Assembly (NCBI RefSeq): GCF_002091985.1
Contig: NZ_MKKX01000016.1
Location: 104,986 to 168,985, forward strand
Direction of reading: 5' to 3'
Length of the DNA: 64,000 bases
Origin: Rhodococcus sp. 1163
GTDB taxonomy: Bacteria > Actinomycetota > Actinomycetes > Mycobacteriales > Mycobacteriaceae
Below the pieces are notes generated by a model that saw only the letters and a list, made by a program, of their open reading frames with translations, searched no databases and was not told where the DNA came from. The translations under genes were made by a program, and so were the position numbers. This document shows positions 56,697-64,000 of the stretch, one piece after another. How positions within the stretch are numbered: position 1 is the first letter of the stretch; every line of letters begins with the position of its first letter.

Positions 56697-57071
56697 TTAT
56701 CGGGCCCAGGGTGGTGTCAGAGTCGAGCCATCGGGTAGCTCGGCAGACATGCCCACCGTGGTGGCTACCCACACTCGCGCCGAGTCGATTTCTGTCTGCA
56801 CGCGAAAACTGCTCTTCGCCGGCACCTGCGCGACGTCACCCGGGCCGAGAACTGTTGCAACACCATCTATATGGACTGTCAACAGTCCGCTCAGTACGAG
56901 AAGCACTTCTTCGTTCGACACGGTGTGTTCGGCACCGGGGGTATGCGGTGCGACATCGAGCATCCAGCCGCACAACTCGGTGCTCGCGGAGGTCGTGGGT
57001 GAAACGTAGGAGGTGAATACGGAACCGTGAAGTTCGAACCGACGTGTAGCGCTCGAGGTGATCGTTGGCAT
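56697..57071 (-). CDS. Cupin-domain protein
   Basis: The protein has 124 residues from ATG 57071, which follows GGGAG. A single cupin barrel has ELCGWMLDVAPHTPGAEHTVSNEEVLLVLSGLLTVHIDGVATVLGPGDVAQVPAKSSFRVQ. Only one His (in AEHTVSNEEV) and Glu residues stand where the G-x5-H-x-H-x3-4-E motif would be, so metal binding is uncertain. It is divergent from a MarR gene, with a large palindrome between them, and is probably the main target of that regulator. Confidence 0.87.
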   Translation of the reverse strand: MPTITSSATRRFELHGSVFTSYVSPTTSASTELCGWMLDVAPHTPGAEHTVSNEEVLLVLSGLLTVHIDGVATVLGPGDVAQVPAKSSFRVQTEIDSARVWVATTVGMSAELPDGSTLTPPWAR

Positions 57072-57086
57072 GACATGCTCCCGAGT

Positions 57087-57127
57087 TAGACAATTTGCTT
57101 GACTACAATGGTCAAGCAACTTGTCTA
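57087..57127. promoter_or_regulatory. 41-bp MarR-type operator between cupin and marR genes
   Basis: The 17-base arm TAGACAATTTGCTTGAC (57087-57103) pairs with GTCAAGCAACTTGTCTA (57111-57127) with one mismatch and a 7-base spacer. An extra GTCAAG half-site lies at 57132-57137. It covers most of the 67-base divergent gap, so binding would block both promoters. Confidence 0.82.
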
Positions 57128-57138
57128 CACTGTCAAGG

Positions 57139-57576
57139 GTGAATTCCGCGCAGCTTCCGTTCTCCCTGTTGTCGTGTGCCCACGTCCTCGCGGACGGCAT
57201 ACAGTCCGGCATGTCGACCCGCGGATTCGACGACCTCCGGCCCGCTCATGGATTCCTCTTCGCTCGCGTATCCGGGGCCGGATGCACCACGAGCGAGATA
57301 GCCGCACATCTCGGAGTGACCAAGCAAGCAGCAAGTCAAATGACCGACCAACTCGTCGAGTCGAGCTATCTGGAGCGCGTCGAGAATCCCCGGGACAAGC
57401 GATCGACGTTGATCATGTTGACACCCAAAGGGATACGGGCCACGAGAGCCGCAGAAGAGTGCGCTCTCGCTGTCTACCGGCAATGGGAATCCGCTGTTGG
57501 TGCCGAACAACTGATGCAGATGGGGGAGACGCTCGCAACCCTGGCTGTACCGGGACGGCTCCGGCCGTTGTGGTGA
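57139..57576 (+). CDS. MarR-family transcriptional regulator
   Basis: The protein has 145 residues from GTG 57139; an upstream TTG at 57121 lies in the operator. The winged helix is GAGCTTSEIAAHLGVTKQAASQMTDQLVESSYLERVENPRDKRSTLIMLTPKG, the standard MarR recognition helix plus wing with the conserved D-x-R. N- and C-terminal helices dimerise. It probably represses itself and the divergent cupin gene through the 41-bp palindrome, with release by a small molecule that may be a cupin substrate. Confidence 0.92.
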   Translation: MNSAQLPFSLLSCAHVLADGIQSGMSTRGFDDLRPAHGFLFARVSGAGCTTSEIAAHLGVTKQAASQMTDQLVESSYLERVENPRDKRSTLIMLTPKGIRATRAAEECALAVYRQWESAVGAEQLMQMGETLATLAVPGRLRPLW

Positions 57577-57596
57577 ATACAAGAGCCTGACCGGTG

Positions 57597-58247
57597 CTAT
57601 TCGGTGGTCCGCGCATCGCCCTCCGACTGCTCGGTGGGGAGGATGCCGTGCAGGACGATGTCGGCCAAAGCGTCGGCGACCGGCCCAGGATCGTCGATAT
57701 CGCGGACCGACATCGCGAAGATCGCGGCACCCGCGAGGATGTCGAGGAGAGTGTCCACGTCGACACCTGCACGAATTTCGCCCTGTTCGCGGGCTGCGAC
57801 CAGTCGGCGCTCCAGTTCCGCTCGCACTCCTGCGAGCTGGCGTACGACCAACACTTCACGTAACGCTCCGTCGGTACGTACCTCGCTCATCAGCCCGGGG
57901 GCTGCTGCCCGGGTGGCAGGAGAGGCGAAAAGTGTGACCGCGCCCTGCACCAAGGCGTGGACCTGGTCGGCCATCGTGCCGGTGACGCCGAGTGTCGAGT
58001 CGATGTCGGCGCCCAGATCCGTGTCCAGAACGGGGTAGACGGCCTCGTTGACTATGTGGGCCTTCGATGGCCAACGCCGATAGATGGCAGGGCGTCCGAC
58101 GCCCGCGAGGGCTGCTATCGCCTCGATCGTGGTGGCGGCATATCCCTTCTCTGTCAGCAATTGTCGGGTGGCATCCAGCACGGCTGCGTCGATCGTCGGG
58201 TTCCGCTGTGGGCCGAGCCGATGCTGGGCCTCGGGTTCCTTCGGCAT
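57597..58247 (-). CDS. TetR/AcrR-family regulator
   Basis: This 216-residue protein has the N-terminal helix-turn-helix AAVLDATRQLLTEKGYAATTIEAIAALAGVGRPAIYRRWPSKAHIVNEAVYPVL. Its all-helical ligand domain has RTDGALREVLVVRQLAGVRAELERRLVAAREQGEI. It is divergent from the phosphotransferase gene across 121 bases that contain TGTNAC/GTTACA repeats, so it probably controls that operon and itself. The ligand is unknown. Confidence 0.92.
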   Translation of the reverse strand: MPKEPEAQHRLGPQRNPTIDAAVLDATRQLLTEKGYAATTIEAIAALAGVGRPAIYRRWPSKAHIVNEAVYPVLDTDLGADIDSTLGVTGTMADQVHALVQGAVTLFASPATRAAAPGLMSEVRTDGALREVLVVRQLAGVRAELERRLVAAREQGEIRAGVDVDTLLDILAGAAIFAMSVRDIDDPGPVADALADIVLHGILPTEQSEGDARTTE

Positions 58248-58273
58248 CTTCTACGGGCCCCTTGTGGTTTCGG

Positions 58274-58324
58274 TGTGACGTCCGTTACATTCTGTCACGG
58301 CTTCAGTCGATACAAAGTGTAACG
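58274..58324. promoter_or_regulatory. Candidate TetR operator with TGTNAC repeats
   Basis: TGTGAC-GTCC-GTTACA (58274-58289) is a near-palindrome. A TGTCACG half-site follows at about 58293, and TGTAACG (58318-58324) is the inverse of CGTTACA (58283-58289). The set lies between the divergent TetR and phosphotransferase genes. Confidence 0.5.
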
Positions 58325-58368
58325 ACTAGCGCGTGCCATCGGTGTCTCCCAAGCCACTAGGAGTGGTT

Positions 58369-59556
58369 ATGACTTCAGAATCCAGGGGAGCAGATCCCGA
58401 CTTTGCCGAGCTCGCCCGACCAGGTGAGTCCCGCAGCGATCCTGCTGTCTTGCGGGCGCGACTCGAGCGGTGGCTGGTCACAGTTCTCGACGCCGAATCC
58501 CAGCCGGAGGTGACCTCGACCGAAATTCCGGCCGGTACAGGGATGTCCAACGAGACGGTGCTGTTCGATGCTGTGTGGACCGAGGACGGGTGCCGCTCGG
58601 AGCACCTTCTGGTTGCGAGGATCGCACCTGCCGTCGTCGGGGTGCCGATCTTCCCGACCTACAATTTGGACCAGCAGTTCCATGTCATGCGAGCGGTTGC
58701 GGAACGCACGTCGGTGCCGATTCCCCGTGTCTACTGGTCGGAGTCCTCGCCCGAGGTCCTCGGTGGAGAGTTCTTCGTCATGGAGCGGGTCAAGGGCGAC
58801 GTCCCTCCCGACGTGATGCCGTACAACTTCGGATCCTGGCTGTCCGAGGGGACGGTCGAAGAACGTTCCCGACTCCAACTTTCCTCTATCCAGGTTCTCG
58901 TCGACCTGCATGCCATCGCCGAGCCCCACCGCGTATGCCCGAGTTTGAGATGTACCGACGGCGACGACGAACCCACCGGGGAGACGGCGCTGCGCGCGCA
59001 TGTCGCGGGTCAACGGCGCTACTACGAGTGGGCCACCGCTGACGGACCACGGTCTCCGCTGATCGAACGCGGACTCGACTGGATCGAGGCGAACCTGCCC
59101 ACCGACGACCGACCGGCGGTGCTGTGTTGGGGCGACTCCCGCATAGGCAACGTCATCTACCAGGACTTCGAGCCTGCAGCGGTACTCGATTGGGAGATGG
59201 CCACGCTCGGACCGCGCGAGTTGGATCTCGGCTGGATGATCAACTTACACAGGTTTTTCGAGGATCTCGCCACGATGGCCGGGCTCCCCGGGCTACCCGA
59301 CCTTCTCCGCCGCGAAGACGTCGCCGACACGTATCGGGAGCTGACCGGGCACCGACCGGCCGATCTGGACTTCTACACGCTGTACGCGGCTGTTCGTCAC
59401 GCCGTCATCATGTTCCGAGTGCAACGCCGTGCCGTCGCTTTCGGCCAAGCTCAGCTACCGGAGAACCCAGATGACATGATCATGCACCGAGCGAGTCTCG
59501 AAGCCATGCTGGACGGCACCTACTGGGCCGGCGTCACGGCGGGAGCTGCGTCATGA
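58369..59556 (+). CDS. Phosphotransferase-family (APH-fold) protein
   Basis: The protein has 395 residues from ATG 58369, which follows AGGAG; the longer frame to 58333 was not used. The kinase-like fold has PAVLCWGDSRIGNVIYQDFEPAAVLDWEMATLGPRELDLGWMI, where the usual HGD-x4-N brace is WGD-x3-GN and DWE is the metal-binding motif. This is the group typified by the N-terminus of ACAD10 and by bacterial genes beside acyl-CoA metabolism, not a proven aminoglycoside resistance enzyme. It may phosphorylate hydroxylated lipid intermediates. It overlaps the next gene by 4 bases and is divergent from TetR. Confidence 0.9.
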   Translation: MTSESRGADPDFAELARPGESRSDPAVLRARLERWLVTVLDAESQPEVTSTEIPAGTGMSNETVLFDAVWTEDGCRSEHLLVARIAPAVVGVPIFPTYNLDQQFHVMRAVAERTSVPIPRVYWSESSPEVLGGEFFVMERVKGDVPPDVMPYNFGSWLSEGTVEERSRLQLSSIQVLVDLHAIAEPHRVCPSLRCTDGDDEPTGETALRAHVAGQRRYYEWATADGPRSPLIERGLDWIEANLPTDDRPAVLCWGDSRIGNVIYQDFEPAAVLDWEMATLGPRELDLGWMINLHRFFEDLATMAGLPGLPDLLRREDVADTYRELTGHRPADLDFYTLYAAVRHAVIMFRVQRRAVAFGQAQLPENPDDMIMHRASLEAMLDGTYWAGVTAGAAS

Positions 59557-60713
59557 CTCTGTCTCCGCTGGACGACTACCCAGTCCACCAGATCGCCGAG
59601 CCCATCCGACATGTCGGCACCTCGGACCGCAATTTCTACGACCGTTACTACTTCAATTGTCACGCCGGGGTCGACGGGGCTGATCCACTGTTCCTCATCA
59701 TCGGACTAGGTCAGTATCCCAATCTCGGTGTGTGCGACGGGTTTGCGGTCCTACGACGCGGAGATGATCACGTCGTGTTTCGAGCTTCCCGAGCGCTAGG
59801 GGAGGACCGCATGGATCTGTCCGTCGGACCGTTACGGATCGAGATAATCGAAGGATTGCACCGTCTGCGAGTCGTTCTCGAACCGAGCCTGGAGGCTCCC
59901 GACCTCAGTTTCGATCTCGAATTCGAGTCCGACGTGCCGGCGAACCTCGAGGCGAGGCATTTCCACCGGCAACTCGAGCGGGTCACCTTCGACACCCAGC
60001 GGTTCGTCCAAACCGGGACGTGGGCTGGGACACTGACGCTCGACGGCGAGGCAATCCCCGTCACGCCGGACACGTGGCGCGGCAACCGTGACCGTTCCTG
60101 GGGCGTACGGCCAGTGGGCGAGGCGGAACCACCTGGACGCAAGGGCGATCCGGCGATCGCCGCCGAGCAGAACTTCTTTTGGATCTACTCGATCATGCAG
60201 TTCGGAGACTTCACCATTGTCACGGTCATTCAGGAGGACAGGCACGGGCGGCGCATCGTCGAGGACTCGACTCGGGTCTTCGCCGATCGAACTCGTGACC
60301 GGGAGTGGCTGGGCCGACCGGATCACGAGCTGAGCTTCGTTCCGGGTACCCGCGAGGTCGAGACCGGGACACTGTACTTCCGTAGACCGGGTTCGCCCGG
60401 CAAGCCGGACCACGTCCTCACCGTGACCTGCGAACCAGTGCTTCCGCACTACCTGGGGGTCGGCACCGGGTACGGCCTCGAGCAAGATTGGCGCCACGGA
60501 ATGTGGCAGGGCGAGCTGGTGGTCCAGGGGTTTCGCGAGAAGGTCTCCGAGATCGAGCCCTGGAAGAAGATGTTCAGCCCTGTCGACAATCTCGCGCGAT
60601 TCACCATCATCGAGGACGGCGTCTCCCGCACTGGCGCAGGACTTTTCGAGGTGGCGGTCATCGGACCCCACGAGCAATACGGGTTCACCGGGGTCGGCGA
60701 CGTCGCCCCCTGA
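59553..60713 (+). CDS. Unassigned beta-rich protein, lipocalin/AttH-like candidate, partner of the phosphotransferase
   Basis: This 386-residue soluble protein has no signal peptide. The ATG overlaps the phosphotransferase stop (ATGA). The pattern NFYDRYYFNCHAG, LFLIIGLGQYPNLGVCDGFAVLRRGDDHVVFRASRAL, VTPDTWRGNRDRSWGVRPVG and FFWIYSIMQFGDFTIVTVIQEDRHG repeats Trp-Gly-containing strands, as in AttH/hydroxyneurosporene-hydratase-like lipocalin folds (DUF7064/7065-type proteins). The NRDRSWGVR motif is probably functional. Tight coupling suggests that the two proteins act on one substrate. The fold is inferred. Confidence 0.75.
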   Translation: MTLSPLDDYPVHQIAEPIRHVGTSDRNFYDRYYFNCHAGVDGADPLFLIIGLGQYPNLGVCDGFAVLRRGDDHVVFRASRALGEDRMDLSVGPLRIEIIEGLHRLRVVLEPSLEAPDLSFDLEFESDVPANLEARHFHRQLERVTFDTQRFVQTGTWAGTLTLDGEAIPVTPDTWRGNRDRSWGVRPVGEAEPPGRKGDPAIAAEQNFFWIYSIMQFGDFTIVTVIQEDRHGRRIVEDSTRVFADRTRDREWLGRPDHELSFVPGTREVETGTLYFRRPGSPGKPDHVLTVTCEPVLPHYLGVGTGYGLEQDWRHGMWQGELVVQGFREKVSEIEPWKKMFSPVDNLARFTIIEDGVSRTGAGLFEVAVIGPHEQYGFTGVGDVAP

Positions 60714-60759
60714 GCATCCGGGCGTCGGCCGAATTCTGAGCCGTCGGCGACGTCCCATG

Positions 60760-61362
60760 TCAGTGCTTCACGCGATACCGCACGTGCGTCGTCAGCGGAG
60801 AATGAATCGCTTCAATTGGTTCGAGGCTCAAGTTTGTCAGGCCTTCGAACGGTGATTCACCGCTTCCGAGCAGGATTGGTGTGATGTCGAGGACGAGTTC
60901 GTCGATCACGCCGGCGGCGAGGGCTTGACGAACGGTCGACGCTCCGCCGGCGATGGAGATGTCGTTTTCGCAGGCCACGGCCTGGGCCTGGGCATAGGCG
61001 GAATCGAAACCATCGGTCACGAAGTGAAAAGTAGTGCCACCCGCCATCTCGATCGGTTCGTGTTGGTAGTGGGTGAGGACGAACACCGGTGCGTGGTACG
61101 GGGGATTGTCACCCCACCACCCGCTCCAGTCCTCATCCCATTCGCCCCGGACGGGGCCAAACATGTTACGGCCCATGATGAATGCTCCACGGGGCCGCAG
61201 TAGTTCAGCGGTGAGCGCGGCATCAGCCTCGTTCGTGGCCTCACCGATATGCCATGTGTGCAGTTGGAGGCCTCCGACACCCAACGGGTTGTCCTTGTCC
61301 TGATCAGGGCCGGCGACGAAGCCGTCAAGGGAGATCGACGCGTGTGCGGTAGTTCGGGTCAT
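60760..61362 (-). CDS. Dihydrofolate-reductase-like (RibD C-terminal) protein
   Basis: The protein has about 200 residues from ATG 61362 (MTRTTAHASISLDGFVAGPDQD); a 5' extension to 61395 is possible. The family shows HASISLDGFVAG near the start, PRGAFIMGRNMFG, and IAGGASTVRQALAAGVIDELVLDITPILLGSGESPFEG, which is the NADPH-binding and C-terminal core. These YyaP/RibD_C proteins are reductases of mostly unknown substrates. It is divergent from a hydrolase gene. Confidence 0.9.
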   Translation of the reverse strand: MTRTTAHASISLDGFVAGPDQDKDNPLGVGGLQLHTWHIGEATNEADAALTAELLRPRGAFIMGRNMFGPVRGEWDEDWSGWWGDNPPYHAPVFVLTHYQHEPIEMAGGTTFHFVTDGFDSAYAQAQAVACENDISIAGGASTVRQALAAGVIDELVLDITPILLGSGESPFEGLTNLSLEPIEAIHSPLTTHVRYRVKH

Positions 61363-61525
61363 GCCGTTCAGACTGCCACCGCGATCGAAACTCATCGCCC
61401 CATCTCACATGCCTTCTGCTTCTGGTGGACCCAGGCTATTGAGTTGCCAGAAAATACGTTGTTGGATCCCGATCGGCCCTGCTACGTTGCCGGAGACCGT
61501 GCACGAGAACAAGGAGGTGGTACCT

Positions 61526-61651
61526 GTGAACGCTGTAACGACATGGGTGCTTCTTCCTTTCATCACGGTCGGACGAAAAGATCGTCCGGGAGCGCCGTTC
61601 ACGAGCACTCTCGAAAGGCACGACCATGAAATTCACTTCTGCACAGCATGA
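61526..61651 (+). CDS. Small ORF (41 aa) with a near-ideal ribosome site, overlapping the hydrolase start
   Basis: GTG 61526 is preceded by AAGGAGGT at a 7-base spacing, one of the best ribosome sites in the window. The frame encodes VNAVTTWVLLPFITVGRK and ends at 61651, 26 bases inside the hydrolase gene. No family is recognised. It may be a leader peptide that couples translation to the hydrolase. Confidence 0.4.
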   Translation: MNAVTTWVLLPFITVGRKDRPGAPFTSTLERHDHEIHFCTA

Positions 61652-62354
61652 CGACGGCGTTGTCGAGCGCGCGTTCACTCTCGACGGGATCCCCGGCATT
61701 CTGTGGACCCCCGAGTCTGCATCCGTACCGGTGCCGCTGGTTTTACTCGGCCACCCTGGAGGACTGCACGCAATGCACTCCCGGTTGGTAGGGCGGGCCC
61801 GGGCGTCAGTTTTGGAGCACGGCTTCGCCGCGGCCGCCATCGAGCTTCCTGGCGGCGGTGAGCGGCCCCGTTCCGCCGCCGCGGAGCAGGCCCGCAGCGA
61901 TCTGCGGCGGGCGCTGGCAACCGGTGAGCCGGTCGACGAGATCGTCGATCGGCTCGTACTTCCGCTGGTGGACAAGGCAGTCCCGGAATGGCAGGCCGCT
62001 TTGGACGCTCTCCTTGCGCTACCTGAAGTCCGCGGACCGGTCGGGTTCTCGGGAGGACCGATAGCCATCGGTATCCGGTTGGCGGTGGTCGAGCCCCGTA
62101 TCACTGCCGCCGTGTTGTTCGCGGGTAGCTTCGTGCCCGCCGCCATGTTCGACGAGGCCCGTCAGGTCACCATTCCGCTACAGGTTCTCCTGCAGTGGGA
62201 CGACGAAGGGAACGACCGGCAGGCCGCTTTGGATCTGTTCGACGCCTTCGGCTCCGAAGAGAAGACGTTGCACGCGAACATGGGCGGGCATGCTGGAGTA
62301 CCACAGTTCGAGGTGAGCGGTGGGGCCCAGTTCCTCGCCCGACACTCGAGTTAG
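61626..62354 (+). CDS. Alpha/beta-hydrolase (dienelactone-hydrolase-like)
   Basis: This 242-residue cytoplasmic enzyme has the nucleophile elbow GPVGFSGGPIAIG (G-x-S-x-G), the acid probably in LLQWDDEGNDRQ and the catalytic histidine in NMGGHAGVP. LVLLGHPGGLHAMHS near the N-terminus provides the oxyanion hole. Its substrate is unknown. A cap-like insertion (residues ~80-120) is present. It starts inside the small ORF at 61526. The 124 bases after it, before the convergent SDR gene, contain no recognisable feature. Confidence 0.88.
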   Translation: MKFTSAQHDDGVVERAFTLDGIPGILWTPESASVPVPLVLLGHPGGLHAMHSRLVGRARASVLEHGFAAAAIELPGGGERPRSAAAEQARSDLRRALATGEPVDEIVDRLVLPLVDKAVPEWQAALDALLALPEVRGPVGFSGGPIAIGIRLAVVEPRITAAVLFAGSFVPAAMFDEARQVTIPLQVLLQWDDEGNDRQAALDLFDAFGSEEKTLHANMGGHAGVPQFEVSGGAQFLARHSS

Positions 62355-62478
62355 TCGTCCGTTCCCGGCACCTGTCGCGATGTCCGCTATCGGTTTCGTG
62401 TCAGAGGAGCGCGGTATCGACCGGACGGGCAGCGACGAGCCTGATATCCGTCCCGCAGTATCGGTGAGCGCGGGGTTG

Positions 62479-63270
62479 TCAGTCGACGTTCGGCGCCCAC
62501 TGCACGCCGTTGATATGGCTCCCACCGTCGACGAAGAGGGTGTTGCCCGTCATGTACCGGCAATCATCGCTGCCCAGGAAGAGAGCCACTGGCCCGATAT
62601 CCTCCAACGGGTCGCCCATGCGTCCCATCGGATTCGCGCTGGCCATCGCCGCCGCATTCTCCGGACTTGCGGCCTCCATCCGCTCGAACGCCGCGCTCTT
62701 GGCGCCAGGACAAATTATGTTGCAGCAAATTTGATGCTGAGCCCATTCCCGCGCAGCTGTGCGAGTGAGTGTGCGTAGAGCTTCTTTCGCCATGTTGTAG
62801 GCGACTGAGTACATGTGGGCGTTCACGCCATTGAGCGAGGCGATGTTGATTACCCGGCCGGTTCCGTGCTTCTTCAGTTCGGGAAACGCAGACTGCATCG
62901 CCCAGAACGCAGCCATCACTCCCATGTCGAATCCGGCGCGTACCGACTCCTCCGGTGTCTTCTCCAGACGTGCGTAGGGGATCCCGCCCCACGCATTGTT
63001 GATCAACACATCCACCCGGCCGAAGTTCGAGACGGCGGCTCCGACCATGTCGTGCACTTGCTGCCGGTCTGTCACGTCGGTGCGCACGAACTCGACCCGC
63101 CCGTTGTACTGCCCGCGCAACTGCTCCGCGGCTCGTTCACCCAACTCTCCGTCGATCTCGGCGATCAACACGCTCGCACCTTCGCGTGCGTAGGCCTCGG
63201 CGATGCCGCGGCCAATACCTGTCCCACCACCGGTGATCACCACAGACCTGCCCGCCCACCGATTCGTCAT
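62479..63270 (-). CDS. Short-chain dehydrogenase/reductase
   Basis: The protein has 263 residues from ATG 63270, which follows GGGAG; 63294 is the next start upstream. The classical SDR features are VVITGGGTGIGRGIAEAYAREG (cofactor loop), an acidic residue after IAEIDGELG that favours NAD, DVLINNAWGG, and the catalytic Ser (NIASLNGV) and YNMAKEA (Tyr-x3-Lys). The C-terminal GNTLFVDGG is typical. The substrate is unknown. It lies 83 bases downstream of a ScbR-like regulator on the same strand, so it may be its target. Confidence 0.93.
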   Translation of the reverse strand: MTNRWAGRSVVITGGGTGIGRGIAEAYAREGASVLIAEIDGELGERAAEQLRGQYNGRVEFVRTDVTDRQQVHDMVGAAVSNFGRVDVLINNAWGGIPYARLEKTPEESVRAGFDMGVMAAFWAMQSAFPELKKHGTGRVINIASLNGVNAHMYSVAYNMAKEALRTLTRTAAREWAQHQICCNIICPGAKSAAFERMEAASPENAAAMASANPMGRMGDPLEDIGPVALFLGSDDCRYMTGNTLFVDGGSHINGVQWAPNVD

Positions 63271-63353
63271 CGTCTCACTCCCAGTTTCATGCAATGGAAA
63301 ATTTCATCGCCGACTACCCACGCGGTGATATCCGCCGCGTGGCATCGACTGTG

Positions 63354-63998
63354 TCAGGCGCTCGCCGCTTCCGATTTACGGGGTGTAAGCGCGGCCAATC
63401 TCATTACGTGAGCCAATATGCTCTTGTGAACAATGGTCGGCAACACCAGGTTCCACATCTGGTTCAACCGCTCGTACAGGTCGGTTCTGCCGGTCAACAT
63501 CTCCGAGAGAATCTGCACTCCGGTGAACGAGCCCACGATGAACCGGGCCAGCGCGTCGATGTCGGTGCCCTCGACGATGTCGCCGTCCTCGGCTGCTTGC
63601 AGCGCAATCTCTTTGATGGCGTCGATCCAGTCCAAGTACGGTTTTTCTATCGGACCCTGGATGCTCCCGATTTCCATCGTCAAGCGCATGCCGCCTCGCG
63701 CGATGGGCTCGGTTACGAGCTGCCGCGCCATCTCTTGGGACACCAGCACCAGCATCTCGATCGCGGTGTCGGACTGAGTGCCCACCAGTCGGTTGCCTTC
63801 CATGGCCATAGCGTGTTGCGCTTCGATGACCGCGTGCGCGAGCTCTTCCTTAGACGCGAAGTGGAAATACATCGCACCTTTGCTCACACCGGCGTGCTGC
63901 AGGATGGTGCCCAGGCTGGCGGAGTAGCCGAACTTTTCGAAGCTCGTGGCAGCTCCCAAGATGACGGCCTGGCGCGTAAGAACAGCGCGCTCCTGCAT
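63354..63998 (-). CDS. TetR-family regulator, ScbR/ArpA (gamma-butyrolactone receptor)-like; start near window edge
   Basis: The protein has 214 residues as read, but the start at 63998 is 2 bases from the window end and the true start may lie outside. The helix-turn-helix ERAVLTRQAVILGAATSFEKFGYSASLGTILQHAGVSKGAMYFHFASKEELAHAVIEAQ is the hallmark of the ScbR/ArpA group, which sense gamma-butyrolactone or related signals in Streptomyces. The C-terminal ligand domain is divergent, so a signal of that class is only possible. The SDR gene follows downstream and may be regulated. Confidence 0.85.
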   Translation of the reverse strand: MQERAVLTRQAVILGAATSFEKFGYSASLGTILQHAGVSKGAMYFHFASKEELAHAVIEAQHAMAMEGNRLVGTQSDTAIEMLVLVSQEMARQLVTEPIARGGMRLTMEIGSIQGPIEKPYLDWIDAIKEIALQAAEDGDIVEGTDIDALARFIVGSFTGVQILSEMLTGRTDLYERLNQMWNLVLPTIVHKSILAHVMRLAALTPRKSEAASA

Positions 63999-64000
63999 GT

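Noticed and set aside
60720..60757. Weak GC-rich dyad between the convergent 59553 and 60760 genes
   Set aside because: The stem is imperfect with a large loop and no T-run, so it is not called a terminator.

Overview
The window is GC-rich actinobacterial DNA, almost certainly from a mycolic-acid actinomycete and most likely Rhodococcus or a close relative. The evidence is gene order. Positions 13.6-34 kb and 36-52 kb follow the Mycobacterium tuberculosis Rv1822-Rv1847 and Rv1854c region: pgsA2-like, DUF881, sbp, DUF881, gcvH, garA, MerR, DUF151, MerR, gcvP, VWA protein, glcB, two CNNM/HlyC membrane proteins, guaB1, gnd, blaR, blaI, thioesterase, ndh. The genus assignment is inference. Start codons are often GTG or TTG, and many adjacent genes overlap by 4 bases.

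Layout. 0-5.6 kb: the end of a SulP transporter, a MerR regulator, a VIT1-type transporter, a CDGSH iron-sulfur protein, and an E1-like (ThiF) protein divergent from an unrecognised protein beside a diguanylate cyclase. 5.6-13.6 kb: an SRPBCC-acyl-CoA synthetase fusion with a haem-oxygenase-like diiron protein, then furA-katG, a CPBP membrane protein and a NUDIX hydrolase. 13.6-22.8 kb: the conserved gcvH/garA/MerR/gcvP block with a tandem glycine riboswitch. 22.8-39.4 kb: glcB and neighbours, two CNNM proteins, guaB1, a transporter, two DEAD-box helicases (one with a 30-bp minisatellite tail) and gnd. 39.7-45.2 kb: BlaR/BlaI and an esterase plus aminoacyl-lipid synthase pair. 45.2-50.3 kb: an iron-controlled cluster (ABC siderophore importer with an RDD-permease fusion, a FhuF-like protein, IdeR boxes) and, just upstream of the Rv1847-like thioesterase, a short IdeR-box transcript that looks like the small RNA MrsI. 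50.4-57.6 kb: ArsR, ndh, a HugZ-like protein, a HelR/HelD-type RNA polymerase motor with a rifamycin-associated-element-like palindrome, an FKBP lipoprotein, and a cupin/MarR pair sharing a large palindrome. 57.6-64 kb: accessory metabolism and regulators (TetR, phosphotransferase, DHFR-like reductase, hydrolase, SDR, ScbR-like regulator).

Several themes recur. Iron and oxidative stress are represented by furA-katG, IdeR boxes, siderophore uptake, a MrsI-like RNA, HugZ, CDGSH and VIT1. Central carbon and nitrogen control is represented by glycine cleavage, GarA, GlcB, Gnd and GuaB1. Envelope and antibiotic response is represented by BlaI/BlaR, lipid aminoacylation and HelR. No tRNA, rRNA, CRISPR array, insertion sequence or prophage was seen.
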